Assembly (NCBI GenBank): GCA_020072965.1
Contig: JAIQFY010000029.1
Location: 1-59,923, forward strand
Reading direction: 5' to 3'
Length of the DNA: 59,923 nucleotides
Origin: Terriglobia bacterium
Lineage (GTDB): Bacteria; Acidobacteriota; Terriglobia; JAIQFV01
This document shows positions 45,481-53,383 of the stretch, piece after piece. Position 1 is the first letter of the stretch. The number at the start of each line of letters is the position of its first letter. Below the pieces are notes generated by a model. The model saw nothing but the letters and a program-made list of their open reading frames with translations. It was not told the DNA's origin and did not search any database. Both the position numbers and the translations under genes were made by a program.

Positions 45481-46038
45481 TCAGATGGTTCTCATGTAGG
45501 TCAGCATGGAGAGGTCCAGGCGGACGAGATTGGGGTTATCCTGGCCCGATCGCAACCCGATCGAATCAATGATGAGTACATGGTTGCCACGCTGAAGCGA
45601 ATTGATGAATTTCACAATATCCGTGTAGGTGCCCTCCACGGGGAGTCCGACCTGCACCTCGAGCAGTCCAGAACCAGCTTCTTCGGAGGACTTAAAACTG
45701 GTTCGATCCTTCCTCACCCCGGCTTGTTTTGTCGTATCGTTGAGGAACTGGATTAAAGCAGAAAACCCATCGTCGACACTCCACAAGTACTGTTGAAAGC
45801 GAACCGATTCCCCACCGGTGGCATTCTTCAGATGTGCTTGGATCGCCTCCAATCGGGCGACATCTTTTTTCCTCTCCGTCAGCGTCTTTACGACGTTTTG
45901 GTGTTCCGCCTCACGGGAGCCATACACCCGCCGTGCGGGTGCCAGCACTGTAAAGTAGAAGAGCAGGTCAAGAACCAGCAGTCCCCCACCTGCTCCGAGC
46001 AACCACCAATGGAATGATTTTCTCTTCCTTTGCGCCAT
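45481..46038 (-). CDS. PilO-like inner-membrane platform protein
   Basis: The 185-residue protein has one N-terminal helix (WWLLGAGGGLLVLDLLFYFTVLAP), a coiled coil (REAEHQNVVKTLTERKKDVARLEAIQAHL) and a ferredoxin-like domain with VQVGLPVEGTYTDIVKFINSLQRGNHVLIIDSI. This is the PilO/GspM arrangement. It pairs with PilN to connect the cytoplasmic PilM ring to periplasmic components. Four bases separate it from the PilP-like gene. Confidence 0.8.
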   Translation of the reverse strand: MAQRKRKSFHWWLLGAGGGLLVLDLLFYFTVLAPARRVYGSREAEHQNVVKTLTERKKDVARLEAIQAHLKNATGGESVRFQQYLWSVDDGFSALIQFLNDTTKQAGVRKDRTSFKSSEEAGSGLLEVQVGLPVEGTYTDIVKFINSLQRGNHVLIIDSIGLRSGQDNPNLVRLDLSMLTYMRTI

Positions 46039-46125
46039 AGATCCCTTAGCTCTCTTGAATCCTCCTTAGTTTAACACTCGACATCGACGAAACCTGACCC
46101 TGTCCAGCCCCTGCCTCCGCCCTTT

Positions 46126-46701
46126 TCAAGGCTCATACTGCAGGTGCAGAGTAACTTCCACTTCATTTGAAACGCGGTGGGTCGCGGCATCCTTGAACGA
46201 TCCCTCCTGATCCACGAAGATGTTGTGGAACTTCTTGGAACTGGTGAGGTTGCGCAAAAAATTGACCGCATCGATCGTCGTTCGTCCCAGAAAAACCATC
46301 TCCAGATTTATGGTCTGACCGCTTGACTTCTGCCGAATCTGAGTCACTTGAACGTTATAGGGGATCACGGATTCCAAATCCTGAAAAAACTGGGTCCATG
46401 GAAAGGTGTCCCGCTTAATGAGGAGATTATAGAGGTTGATTCGATCGATCTCATCGAGTGTCTGAGGTTGCTCCAATTGCTCTTTCAATTGCGCACTGCG
46501 CGCCGTCGTTTGATCGAGCTCTCGTTGCTTCAGGCGTAGATCCTGCTCCAACGCCTTGTTTTCCAGACGTAGCACCCGGTACCGATTCACAAAGTACCCT
46601 GCCCCGCCGAGCCCCGCCAGCAGAAGGACCAATCCGATCAGATAGTACTTTCGGTAGTTAACGAACGGGTTGGTCGCCAGGTTCAGGTGATATCGAAGCA
46701 T
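46126..46701 (-). CDS. PilN-like inner-membrane protein
   Basis: Start MLRYHLNLATNPFVNYRKYYLIGLVLLLAGLGG is typical of PilN: a short cytoplasmic I/L-N-L-A segment that binds PilM, then a membrane helix. A coiled coil (ENKALEQDLRLKQRELDQTTARSAQLKEQLEQ) and a periplasmic domain (FFQDLESVIPYNVQVTQIRQ) follow. Its neighbours are PilM upstream and PilO downstream. Confidence 0.85.
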   Translation of the reverse strand: MLRYHLNLATNPFVNYRKYYLIGLVLLLAGLGGAGYFVNRYRVLRLENKALEQDLRLKQRELDQTTARSAQLKEQLEQPQTLDEIDRINLYNLLIKRDTFPWTQFFQDLESVIPYNVQVTQIRQKSSGQTINLEMVFLGRTTIDAVNFLRNLTSSKKFHNIFVDQEGSFKDAATHRVSNEVEVTLHLQYEP

Positions 46702-46760
46702 AAGCGTTTTGGGGTCTCACGACGCCATCCCGCCGGGGCGAGATTGCACGTCTTTGGGTC

Positions 46761-47780
46761 CTAGGAAGCTCCCAACTCCAGTCCAATCATCGGAGCGAAC
46801 ATCTGGTTCATCTGATCGCCATTCACGCGCCCGGATCCCGTAGCTCCGGCGCGCTCAGTGCGGACTTCGGCCACCGGACAATCGGCGAGTCTTTGAATGG
46901 CTGCATAAATTCGTTCGCTGCCAGTGGGAAGTCCAGACATGTATATCATCTCAATCTTGTTTTGAAACTTATCCTGAAAATACGCCAGCGAAGGATAAAT
47001 CTCATCGAACAGAGACTCCGGCGTGAGGCTTGACGCTTGATCTAAAGAATAGTCCTTCTCGACGGTGCGATAAAAGCGGAGGAAGCCGTGATGATGAATC
47101 GAAGTTGTGAAGAAACGCGGAGCCAGACGGAAGAGCAGGGTGGACCGTGACCGCCAGTCCTGCGCCTGCAGTTCCAGCAACTGGGTGATCCCAAAATGTT
47201 CGACAGTAACAAAGCCCGGCTCCAGTCCCAGGCTTTCTACCGCACCTTCGTATTCCCTCAAAACGCTCTTGTTAATCACCGTCAGGATGACCTCAAGATG
47301 CGACGCGCCCAAGGTTTGTACATGGTATGAGAGGGAGGCCTCCTCGACAGAAAACGGAAGGTTCTTCTTCACCTTGAATCGGAGCAACTCGAGGAGATCG
47401 CTGGACTTGCCCGGCAAGGATTCCAGCGAAAGTAGGAGGACACGAGCACTGAGATCGGGAATGAGCAGGTTCACTTCTTTGCCAGACAACCCCGTCCGCT
47501 GGACCGTCTGGGTTAGGGCCCGATGCAACGCCTCACTGTCCACGATGTTCGTCTTGGAGTGAGAAGCGGAAACAACGCCCGCCGGCAACGGCACGTAAGC
47601 CCAGCTCTCGACCGGGTGTGGTGGCCGGGGGCCCATCCGCACCGCGGCAATATAATCCCCCGAGATCGCGATGGCATTTCTGGGGAAAATAGGTTGAAAG
47701 AGTTTTTTCAGAAAAATAGGAGCCCCCGTGTAGGAAAAGGCTTTTGCATCGATCAATTGTATTGCCGGGAGACCCGGCAC
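46761..47780 (-). CDS. PilM-like actin-fold platform protein
   Basis: The 339-residue cytoplasmic protein resembles PilM/GspL: NAIAISGDYIAAVRM, an LLIPDLSARVLLLSLESLPGK middle segment, RFKVKKNLPF and LEPGFVTVEHFGITQLLELQ. Typical PilM proteins have an actin-like ATP-binding fold. The phosphate-loop consensus is weak here. It comes directly after the GspE-like ATPase gene and before PilN, the classical order of the type IV pilus assembly platform. Confidence 0.8.
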   Translation of the reverse strand: MPGLPAIQLIDAKAFSYTGAPIFLKKLFQPIFPRNAIAISGDYIAAVRMGPRPPHPVESWAYVPLPAGVVSASHSKTNIVDSEALHRALTQTVQRTGLSGKEVNLLIPDLSARVLLLSLESLPGKSSDLLELLRFKVKKNLPFSVEEASLSYHVQTLGASHLEVILTVINKSVLREYEGAVESLGLEPGFVTVEHFGITQLLELQAQDWRSRSTLLFRLAPRFFTTSIHHHGFLRFYRTVEKDYSLDQASSLTPESLFDEIYPSLAYFQDKFQNKIEMIYMSGLPTGSERIYAAIQRLADCPVAEVRTERAGATGSGRVNGDQMNQMFAPMIGLELGAS

Positions 47781-47795
47781 AGCGGAGCGCCCTGA

Positions 47796-49439
47796 TTATT
47801 CAATGAAAGTGACCTTGTTGATTTCCTTCAAGGTCGTCACCCCCGCACGGACCTTGGCGATCGCCGATTCGCGGAGGAATGTCATGCCTTCTTCACGCGC
47901 GGCCGCCTTGATTTCCGAAGAAGGGCGTTTATCCAGAATCAACTGCCGGATCCGGTCCGAAAGGTCAAGCAATTCGTGAATCGCAGTGCGGCCGCGAAAT
48001 CCCGTCCCGCTGCAATCCAGGCACCCGACCCCTTCGTAGAAAGGTCCCTTGCTCCATTCCCGCACATCCAGTCCGGATTCCTCCAGCACCTCCGCCGGAT
48101 ATTCAACCGGGTGTTTGCAGTTGTCGCATATGATCCGAACCAGGCGCTGTGCCAGGATGCAATTGAGGGCGCTGACGAAGTTGTAGGGCTCGACCCCCAT
48201 GTTGATAAAGCGGCCGATCACATCGACGACGTTATTCGCATGGACCGTGGTGAAGACCAGATGTCCGGTGAGTGCGGACTGGATGGCGATCTGGGCGGTC
48301 TCGTTGTCCCGAATCTCACCTACCATGATCTTGTCGGGGTCGTGACGCAGGATGGAGCGGAGACCGCGGGCAAACGTGAGTCCCTTTTTTTCGTTGACCG
48401 GGATCTGGGTCACGCCTTTGAGCTGATACTCGACGGGGTCTTCAATGGTGATGATCTTGTCCTCGTCCGTTTTGATCTCCATCAGGCCCGCATACAAAGT
48501 CGTCGTTTTGCCGCTGCCGGTGGGTCCGGTGACCAGCACCATGCCGTACGGTTCGTGAATGTATCTCCGAAATTTCTTGAGGTCGGAATCGGAGAACCCC
48601 ACAACATCGAGCGACAGGTCCTTGAATTTTTCGCTCATCGATTCCTTGTCGAGGACGCGCAGCACGGCGTCTTCTCCAAAAATCGAGGGCATGATGGAGA
48701 CGCGGAAATCAATGGACCGCCCCTTGAAACGAACGCGAAACCGTCCGTCCTGGGGGACGCGGCGCTCACTGATGTCGAGTTCGCTCATGACCTTGATGCG
48801 CGAAATAATGGTGGTGTGATGCTCCTTGGCGATTGGCGCCATGGCGTAATGCAGGACCCCGTCGATGCGGTATTTCACGTTGACTTCGTTGTCGCGGGTT
48901 TCGATATGAATATCACTGGCGCGACGTTCGAGGGCCGTGAAAATCGTGGTGTCCACCAGTCGAATGATCGGACTGACATCGCTGTCGGTGGTGATCTTCT
49001 CGATGGTAATGGATTCTTCGCCGTTCTCTGTCTCCTTGACGAGGTCCAGGGTGAAGCCTTCGGTGGCGTCTTCCAGCACCCGCTGAGATTGCTCGCTCTT
49101 CTTTAGGATGTCACTGATTTGGGAAGTCGTGGCAACCTTAACGATGAGGGTTCTGTTCAGCAACATCGCCAGCTCATCGATCTGCAGCAGTTCACTCGGG
49201 TCAGCAACCGCCACAGCAAGGGAAGTGCCCACCACTCTCAACGGAATGAAGTTATAGCGAAACATCAGGTCAGCCGGGATTTGCCGAAACAACTCATGCT
49301 CGATCTGGTAGTTCTTCAAATCCACAAATTCATAACGGTATCGCTGAGCGAGCCGCTTCGCCCGATCCAACTCTGTTTCCAACGGAGTTTTCGCACCGGC
49401 GAAACCCTCCTGCCACTTGTCATGGAGATTGGTGGTCAT
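47796..49439 (-). CDS. GspE/PilB-type assembly ATPase
   Basis: The 547-residue protein drives pilus or pseudopilus assembly. It has an N-terminal MshEN-like domain, SDIHIETRDNEVNVKYRIDGVLH, the Walker A GPTGSGKTTTLYAGL, the Asp box KIITIEDPVEYQLKG, the Walker B VGEIRDNETAQIAIQSALTGH and the His-box LVFTTVHANN. A four-Cys zinc site (CDNC and CLDC) is present as in GspE/PilB. PilT-type retraction ATPases lack the zinc module, so this is an assembly ATPase. Confidence 0.95.
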   Translation of the reverse strand: MTTNLHDKWQEGFAGAKTPLETELDRAKRLAQRYRYEFVDLKNYQIEHELFRQIPADLMFRYNFIPLRVVGTSLAVAVADPSELLQIDELAMLLNRTLIVKVATTSQISDILKKSEQSQRVLEDATEGFTLDLVKETENGEESITIEKITTDSDVSPIIRLVDTTIFTALERRASDIHIETRDNEVNVKYRIDGVLHYAMAPIAKEHHTTIISRIKVMSELDISERRVPQDGRFRVRFKGRSIDFRVSIMPSIFGEDAVLRVLDKESMSEKFKDLSLDVVGFSDSDLKKFRRYIHEPYGMVLVTGPTGSGKTTTLYAGLMEIKTDEDKIITIEDPVEYQLKGVTQIPVNEKKGLTFARGLRSILRHDPDKIMVGEIRDNETAQIAIQSALTGHLVFTTVHANNVVDVIGRFINMGVEPYNFVSALNCILAQRLVRIICDNCKHPVEYPAEVLEESGLDVREWSKGPFYEGVGCLDCSGTGFRGRTAIHELLDLSDRIRQLILDKRPSSEIKAAAREEGMTFLRESAIAKVRAGVTTLKEINKVTFIE

Positions 49440-49585
49440 TGGATTCTATCCCTTCGGTCAAACAAAAAATTGGGGATACGGGCCCATCCCCTTGTCAGCT
49501 CCCAAGCGCGACCGCTTTGGCCACTGCATTATAAACCCCTCACCCGCAATGGTCGAACAATGTCTTCAGCATTCGGCGTACCCTG

Positions 49586-50794
49586 TCATCCCATTTGCCC
49601 GGCGAGGGAAAACACCGGCAGATACAGTGCAATCATGATGAACGCAATGACGCTCCCCATGAACACCAGAATGGCGGGTTCGATCAAGGTGAGCAAAGTC
49701 GCAACGCGCGTGTTTACCTCTTCATCAAAAAAGTCTGCCACGCTCGCCAGCATATGGATCAGGGCCCCTGTCGACTCGCCCACCTCCACCATCTCAATGA
49801 CCAGCGCCGGGAACAGTCCGGTCGCTTCAAGACTCTTCGCGATGGACTTTCCCTCGCGAACTCCCTGTGCGGCCTCGAGGATCGCTTCGTTGATCCTCTG
49901 ATTGGAAGTGGCCTGGGTAGAGGTCTGCAGGGCCTGAACCGCGGGTATACCCCCTGCAAGCAAGGTGGAAAGCGTGCGGGCCAATCGCGCCAGCGAAAAT
50001 TTCAGCCACACTTCCCCGAAGACAGGAGCCTTGAGTTTCCAGCCGTCGACGATCCGCCGGCCCGCCAAACTCCGCAGCCAGACCCGTAGAATCAGGTAGG
50101 CAATGATCAGCGCCGGCACCAGGACGACCAGGGATGAGCGAAGACCCTTGGAGACGTTAATAATAAAGACAGTCGGGGCCGGCAGCTGCGCGTTGAGTGA
50201 TTCATAGAGATCCTGGAACTTGGGAATCACATAGGTCAGGATGAAGGAGAGCATCGTGGTTACCAAACCCACCAACACCAACGGGTAGACCATCGAGGAA
50301 ATGACCTTCTTGCGGACAGCCGACGATACCTTCTGGTAGTTGATGTAGCGCTGAATTACTTCTTCCAGGTTGCCGCTTTTTTCCCCCGCATACAAGGAGG
50401 CCGTATATACCGGGGAAAACTCCCCCTGTGCCTCGAAAGCTTCTGAAAGCATCGCCCCGGATTTCACTCGTTCCCGGATATTATCCAGGAGCGCGCGAAA
50501 GTAAGCATTCCGAACTCGAGGGATCAGGAGGTCGAGGGACCTCAGAATCGGCAGGCCCGCCTTGATCAGGGTAACGAGTTGCTGATTGAAAATCATGAAC
50601 TCGTCCTCTTTAACCTTGCCTCGCCGACGGGTCTTACCTGGAAGTGCCAGAAGACGCCCATGCTCCTTGATGGAATAAACCAGGCAGCCTTGATCGCTAA
50701 AACGGGCGCGCAACTCCGCTTCGGTGTTCGCCGTGAACACATCCTCGAGAACTTTCCCGTTCGCTTGCGCTATCTTGCAGACAAAGTCAGCCAT
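49586..50794 (-). CDS. PilC/GspF-type inner-membrane platform protein
   Basis: The 402-residue protein has the two-repeat GspF architecture. A cytoplasmic N-domain (FNQQLVTLIKAGLPILRSLDLL and SLYAGEKSGNLEEVIQRYINY) leads to a first helix pair (MVYPLVLVGLVTTMLSFILTYVIPKF). A second copy follows (FSLARLARTLSTLLAGGIPAVQALQTS, VIEMVEVGESTGALIHMLASVADFF), with the final helix IEPAILVFMGSVIAFIMIALYLPVF. It is separated by 146 bp from the ATPase gene. No secretin, prepilin peptidase or PilT gene lies in the window, so whether the apparatus is a pilus or type II secretion remains open. Confidence 0.95.
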   Translation of the reverse strand: MADFVCKIAQANGKVLEDVFTANTEAELRARFSDQGCLVYSIKEHGRLLALPGKTRRRGKVKEDEFMIFNQQLVTLIKAGLPILRSLDLLIPRVRNAYFRALLDNIRERVKSGAMLSEAFEAQGEFSPVYTASLYAGEKSGNLEEVIQRYINYQKVSSAVRKKVISSMVYPLVLVGLVTTMLSFILTYVIPKFQDLYESLNAQLPAPTVFIINVSKGLRSSLVVLVPALIIAYLILRVWLRSLAGRRIVDGWKLKAPVFGEVWLKFSLARLARTLSTLLAGGIPAVQALQTSTQATSNQRINEAILEAAQGVREGKSIAKSLEATGLFPALVIEMVEVGESTGALIHMLASVADFFDEEVNTRVATLLTLIEPAILVFMGSVIAFIMIALYLPVFSLAGQMG

Positions 50795-50801
50795 AAAAAA
50801 C

Positions 50802-51068
50802 CAGCGGTCAGCTATCAGCTTTCAGCTTTCAGCTCTCAGCTTTCAGCTTTCAGCTCTCAGCTCTCAGCTTTCAGCTCTCAGCTATCAGCTCTCAGCTTTC
50901 AGCTTTCAGCTTTCAGCCATCAGCTCTCAGCTTTCAGCCATCAGCTGCAAGCAAATAACCACAAGGTATCAGGATTCAACCTCCAATGACTTCTTGGTCA
51001 AGCTGACAGCTGACGGCTGATAGCTGAAAACTTTCTTTTCACTGACAACTGGCAATTGAGAACTGATA
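50802..51068. repeat. Seven-base repeats of the TCAGCTT family, in opposed arms
   Basis: From 50806 to 50945 there are 20 uninterrupted 7-mers of form NNTCAGC (for example TTTCAGC, TCTCAGC, TATCAGC). After about 56 bp of unique DNA the opposite orientation appears: GCTGACA, GCTGACG, GCTGATA, GCTGAAA (51002-51029). ACTGACA, ACTGGCA, ATTGAGA, ACTGATA (51041-51068) follow. The array fills the gap between pilC/gspF and lolA. Confidence 0.85.
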
Positions 51069-51077
51069 ACTCTTCCT

Positions 51078-51815
51078 TCACTGCACCCCCGACTGGTCAA
51101 CAATCTCCGCCCCCCGGGGAATTCGGAATTGGAATCTCTGAGGATCGATCGGCGGGTTCTCGGTAATGTCAGAGAAGGAGAACTCCATCTTTGACCGGTC
51201 GATATTGTCGACGGTGATTTGGAGTAAATGCAAGGTAATTTTCTCGACTTCCAGCACCACATCCTGGTACCCGAGTGAGTCATCTTTCGGGTAGGCGCGC
51301 AACAGGATGGACCGGTCCGCTCCGGCTTGATCGATCCGCTCAACCCGGGTGAATACTTTTCTCCAGTGAAGTTTTCCCAGCAACATCAAGATGGGGGTGC
51401 GGCGGTCCTCGGATGCCTTGACCGTCTCGCGGTAGACACGATTCTCCGAGGGAATCCAAGTGTACTGCATTTTTCCATCGACCAGGAACAATTTGGCTTG
51501 AGGCTGGAAATATTCCCACCGCATTTTTCCCCCACGCCCCAACATTAAGACGCCGGATTCGACCCGCCGGTCTTTGCCCTGGATGAATTTCTGAACAAAA
51601 CTAGCGCGGTAGGTCATCAGCGTAGAGTACTTTTTCTGAATCTGGTCCAGCAAGTTCTCAATTTCGTCCTCTTTACCGGCGGCCTGAAACGCGGAACCCG
51701 CAGAAGTAGCAACCGCTAAAGCTAGCATGCAGAACAGATAGACCCGTGAATTCAGGTTCCGCCGGGTACGAAAGGTCTTGCTGTTCGATAGAAATGATTT
51801 TCGCGGACTTCGCAT
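51078..51815 (-). CDS. LolA-like outer-membrane lipoprotein carrier protein
   Basis: The periplasmic carrier takes lipoproteins from the inner to the outer membrane. The precursor has a signal sequence (LNSRVYLFCMLALAVATSAGSAF) and LolA-type regions: IENLLDQIQKKYSTLMTYRASFVQKFIQGKDRRVESGVLMLGRGGKMRWEY, KLFLVDGKMQYTWIP and FSDITENPPIDPQRFQFRIPRGAEIVDQ. I chose the ATG at 51815. Its fit to the family is moderate, as usual for LolA outside Proteobacteria. No co-transcribed partner is visible. Confidence 0.75.
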   Translation of the reverse strand: MRSPRKSFLSNSKTFRTRRNLNSRVYLFCMLALAVATSAGSAFQAAGKEDEIENLLDQIQKKYSTLMTYRASFVQKFIQGKDRRVESGVLMLGRGGKMRWEYFQPQAKLFLVDGKMQYTWIPSENRVYRETVKASEDRRTPILMLLGKLHWRKVFTRVERIDQAGADRSILLRAYPKDDSLGYQDVVLEVEKITLHLLQITVDNIDRSKMEFSFSDITENPPIDPQRFQFRIPRGAEIVDQSGVQ

Positions 51816-51991
51816 CGCAAATAAAAATAGCACAGGGATGCCAATCCTTGAAGTGGATTAGTGCGCGATTGCGTGGTCCCAACCCGTTCAACACTCCCCC
51901 CGTGACGATTCTACGATGTCTCCGTGGGACTTCATTGGCAACGTTGGTTCTAGTGCAAGGCCTTGCCAAACCCTGCGGCAGAACACCTGGA

Positions 51992-52170
51992 AACCGATGA
52001 ATCGGTTCAATGAGAGGAAGCGGAGAGAACCATGATCACCCCGATAAATCGGGGTGCTGTTAATGAAGGATCCAACAGCACCCGGATTCATCCGGGTGAT
52101 AGCGTCGCAACCAGGATCAGTTTAGAACCGTTTCAACGGTTTCTCAACAGGGGTGAAGTAGGGGCGCACA
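51992..52170. repeat. Cluster of four two-base-loop palindromes
   Basis: Within 180 bp there are AACCGAT-GA-ATCGGTT (51992-52007), CACCCCGAT-AA-ATCGGGGTG (52037-52056), CACCCGGAT-TC-ATCCGGGTG (52079-52098) and AACCGTT-TC-AACGGTT (52126-52141). GCTGTT/AACAGC also bridges the two middle ones. The cluster ends with the dispersed word GTAGGGGCGCACA (52158-52170). The rest of the 51816-52247 interval holds no gene. Confidence 0.75.
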
Positions 52171-52247
52171 ATATACCGCGGCGGATCTCCAATAGCAGCA
52201 GGAACTTCTCTGAAAAGCGGCCGGCAGGAACGCAAAAGAATTTGTCT

Positions 52248-52589
52248 CTAGCCAGGAGTGATTATCAGAGTGAGGAGTGAACCACAGGTCAAGCACACAA
52301 GGAGGTTCTCGTCTCCAGACACGGTTGTGGCGGCATTTCGCAAATGAAATACCTCAATACTCTCGCACCCCGCACAGGGGGCTGTCGGCAAGGTTGTGTC
52401 CCTTTCACCGGCAATCCGTTTGATCGATCCCGGCTCGATTCGTCCCCCCTGCTTCTTTGTGCTCAGCTCAAACGTCGAAAAGCAATCGGCGCATACGTGA
52501 TTGAAACAACAATTTGGGGTGCAGCTGTAGCTGACTTGGGGGGAACCACATTGTGGGCAAACAATGCTGAGAGGGGAGATGGTCATCAC
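52248..52589 (-). CDS. Small cysteine-rich zinc-ribbon-type protein
   Basis: Not a named family to me. The 113-residue protein has CPQCGSPQVSYSCTPNCCFNHVCADC near the N-terminus, CAGC in the middle and CLTCG at the end. Such paired CxxC motifs suggest one or two zinc ribbons, with possible DNA-, RNA- or protein-binding roles. No signal peptide is seen, so the protein is probably cytoplasmic. It is a lone gene downstream of the palindrome cluster. Confidence 0.6.
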   Translation of the reverse strand: MMTISPLSIVCPQCGSPQVSYSCTPNCCFNHVCADCFSTFELSTKKQGGRIEPGSIKRIAGERDTTLPTAPCAGCESIEVFHLRNAATTVSGDENLLVCLTCGSLLTLIITPG

Positions 52590-52812
52590 CCCATAAATCT
52601 AACACAAGACGATATCCCATGGCGGGCCTAAGAGATGAACTTGAAAAATCGATGGTCGGGCTGATCGCATTCAACAGACGATTGCACGGATAAATGGATT
52701 TCAGTATCCTGTCCTGACTTTCTGAGAGTAGGAATTGAGGGGTGTTGCCATCCCGGAGGTCATCAGTACCCCCCAGACCCTATGAATCAGAATTTCAAAC
52801 AGGAGAAATCAT

Positions 52813-53340
52813 ATGCCCGAACTCGAAATCCATCATGAGGCTGCACATGAAATCGACCCAACCGGGAAGAAGATTGGCGTCCTGGCCGCCATATTTGCGG
52901 TTGCGCTCGCGCTCGTGACCATCATCTCGCATCGGACCCACACCCATGCCATTGTGCTCAAAACAGAAGCCAACGACCAGTGGCAGTTCTACCAGTCGAA
53001 ACGCATCAAGTTTCACAACCTGGAATTGGGCCAGGACCTGATTGCAGCCTTAGGGGCCCGGGAAGATGCCGCGGGAAAGGTTTTGGTGCAGTATGAAAAG
53101 GAAAAAGTTCGCTACGAAAAAGAAGGGGAAGAAATCCAGCAGGAGGCAAGAAGGACGGAAGCCGAGGTGAGTCGGGCGGAACGCCGCGGCCTTCGATACG
53201 ATATTGGAGAAGGATTACTCGAGATCGCCCTCATCCTCACTTCACTGTATTTCATTTCGAAGAAGAAATACTTTCCGGCCATGGGACTGGTGGCGGGGTT
53301 GGCCGGAGGAATCGTGGCGGTGACAGGAATGCTCATTTGA
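52813..53340 (+). CDS. DUF4337-type membrane protein
   Basis: The 175-residue protein has one N-terminal helix (KKIGVLAAIFAVALALVTIISH) and a long charged coil region (LVQYEKEKVRYEKEGEEIQQEARRTEAEVSRAERRGLRYDIGEGLLEIALIL). Two C-terminal helices follow. NDQWQFYQSKRIK is the hallmark of DUF4337. Function is unknown. AGGAG lies upstream of the start (AACAGGAGAAATCATATG). It converges on the giant M14 gene across a 43-bp gap containing a hairpin. Confidence 0.8.
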   Translation: MPELEIHHEAAHEIDPTGKKIGVLAAIFAVALALVTIISHRTHTHAIVLKTEANDQWQFYQSKRIKFHNLELGQDLIAALGAREDAAGKVLVQYEKEKVRYEKEGEEIQQEARRTEAEVSRAERRGLRYDIGEGLLEIALILTSLYFISKKKYFPAMGLVAGLAGGIVAVTGMLI

Positions 53341-53342
53341 GC

Positions 53343-53373
53343 AGCCACGGGGAAGGAGGCTTGCCCCGTGGCT
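53343..53373. repeat. Perfect 10-bp hairpin between convergent genes
   Basis: AGCCACGGGG pairs exactly with CCCCGTGGCT around an 11-nt loop. No T tract follows. It probably separates the DUF4337 and M14 transcripts or is a dispersed palindrome. Confidence 0.65.
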
Positions 53374-53383
53374 ACCGGATTAA

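Noticed and set aside
47976-49106. Long frame opposite the GspE/PilB gene
   Set aside because: It is antisense to a clear ATPase with conserved motifs, and its composition mirrors the codon bias of the real gene.
50806-50945. CRISPR array
   Set aside because: The units are 7 bp with no spacers and no cas genes nearby. It is a short tandem repeat.
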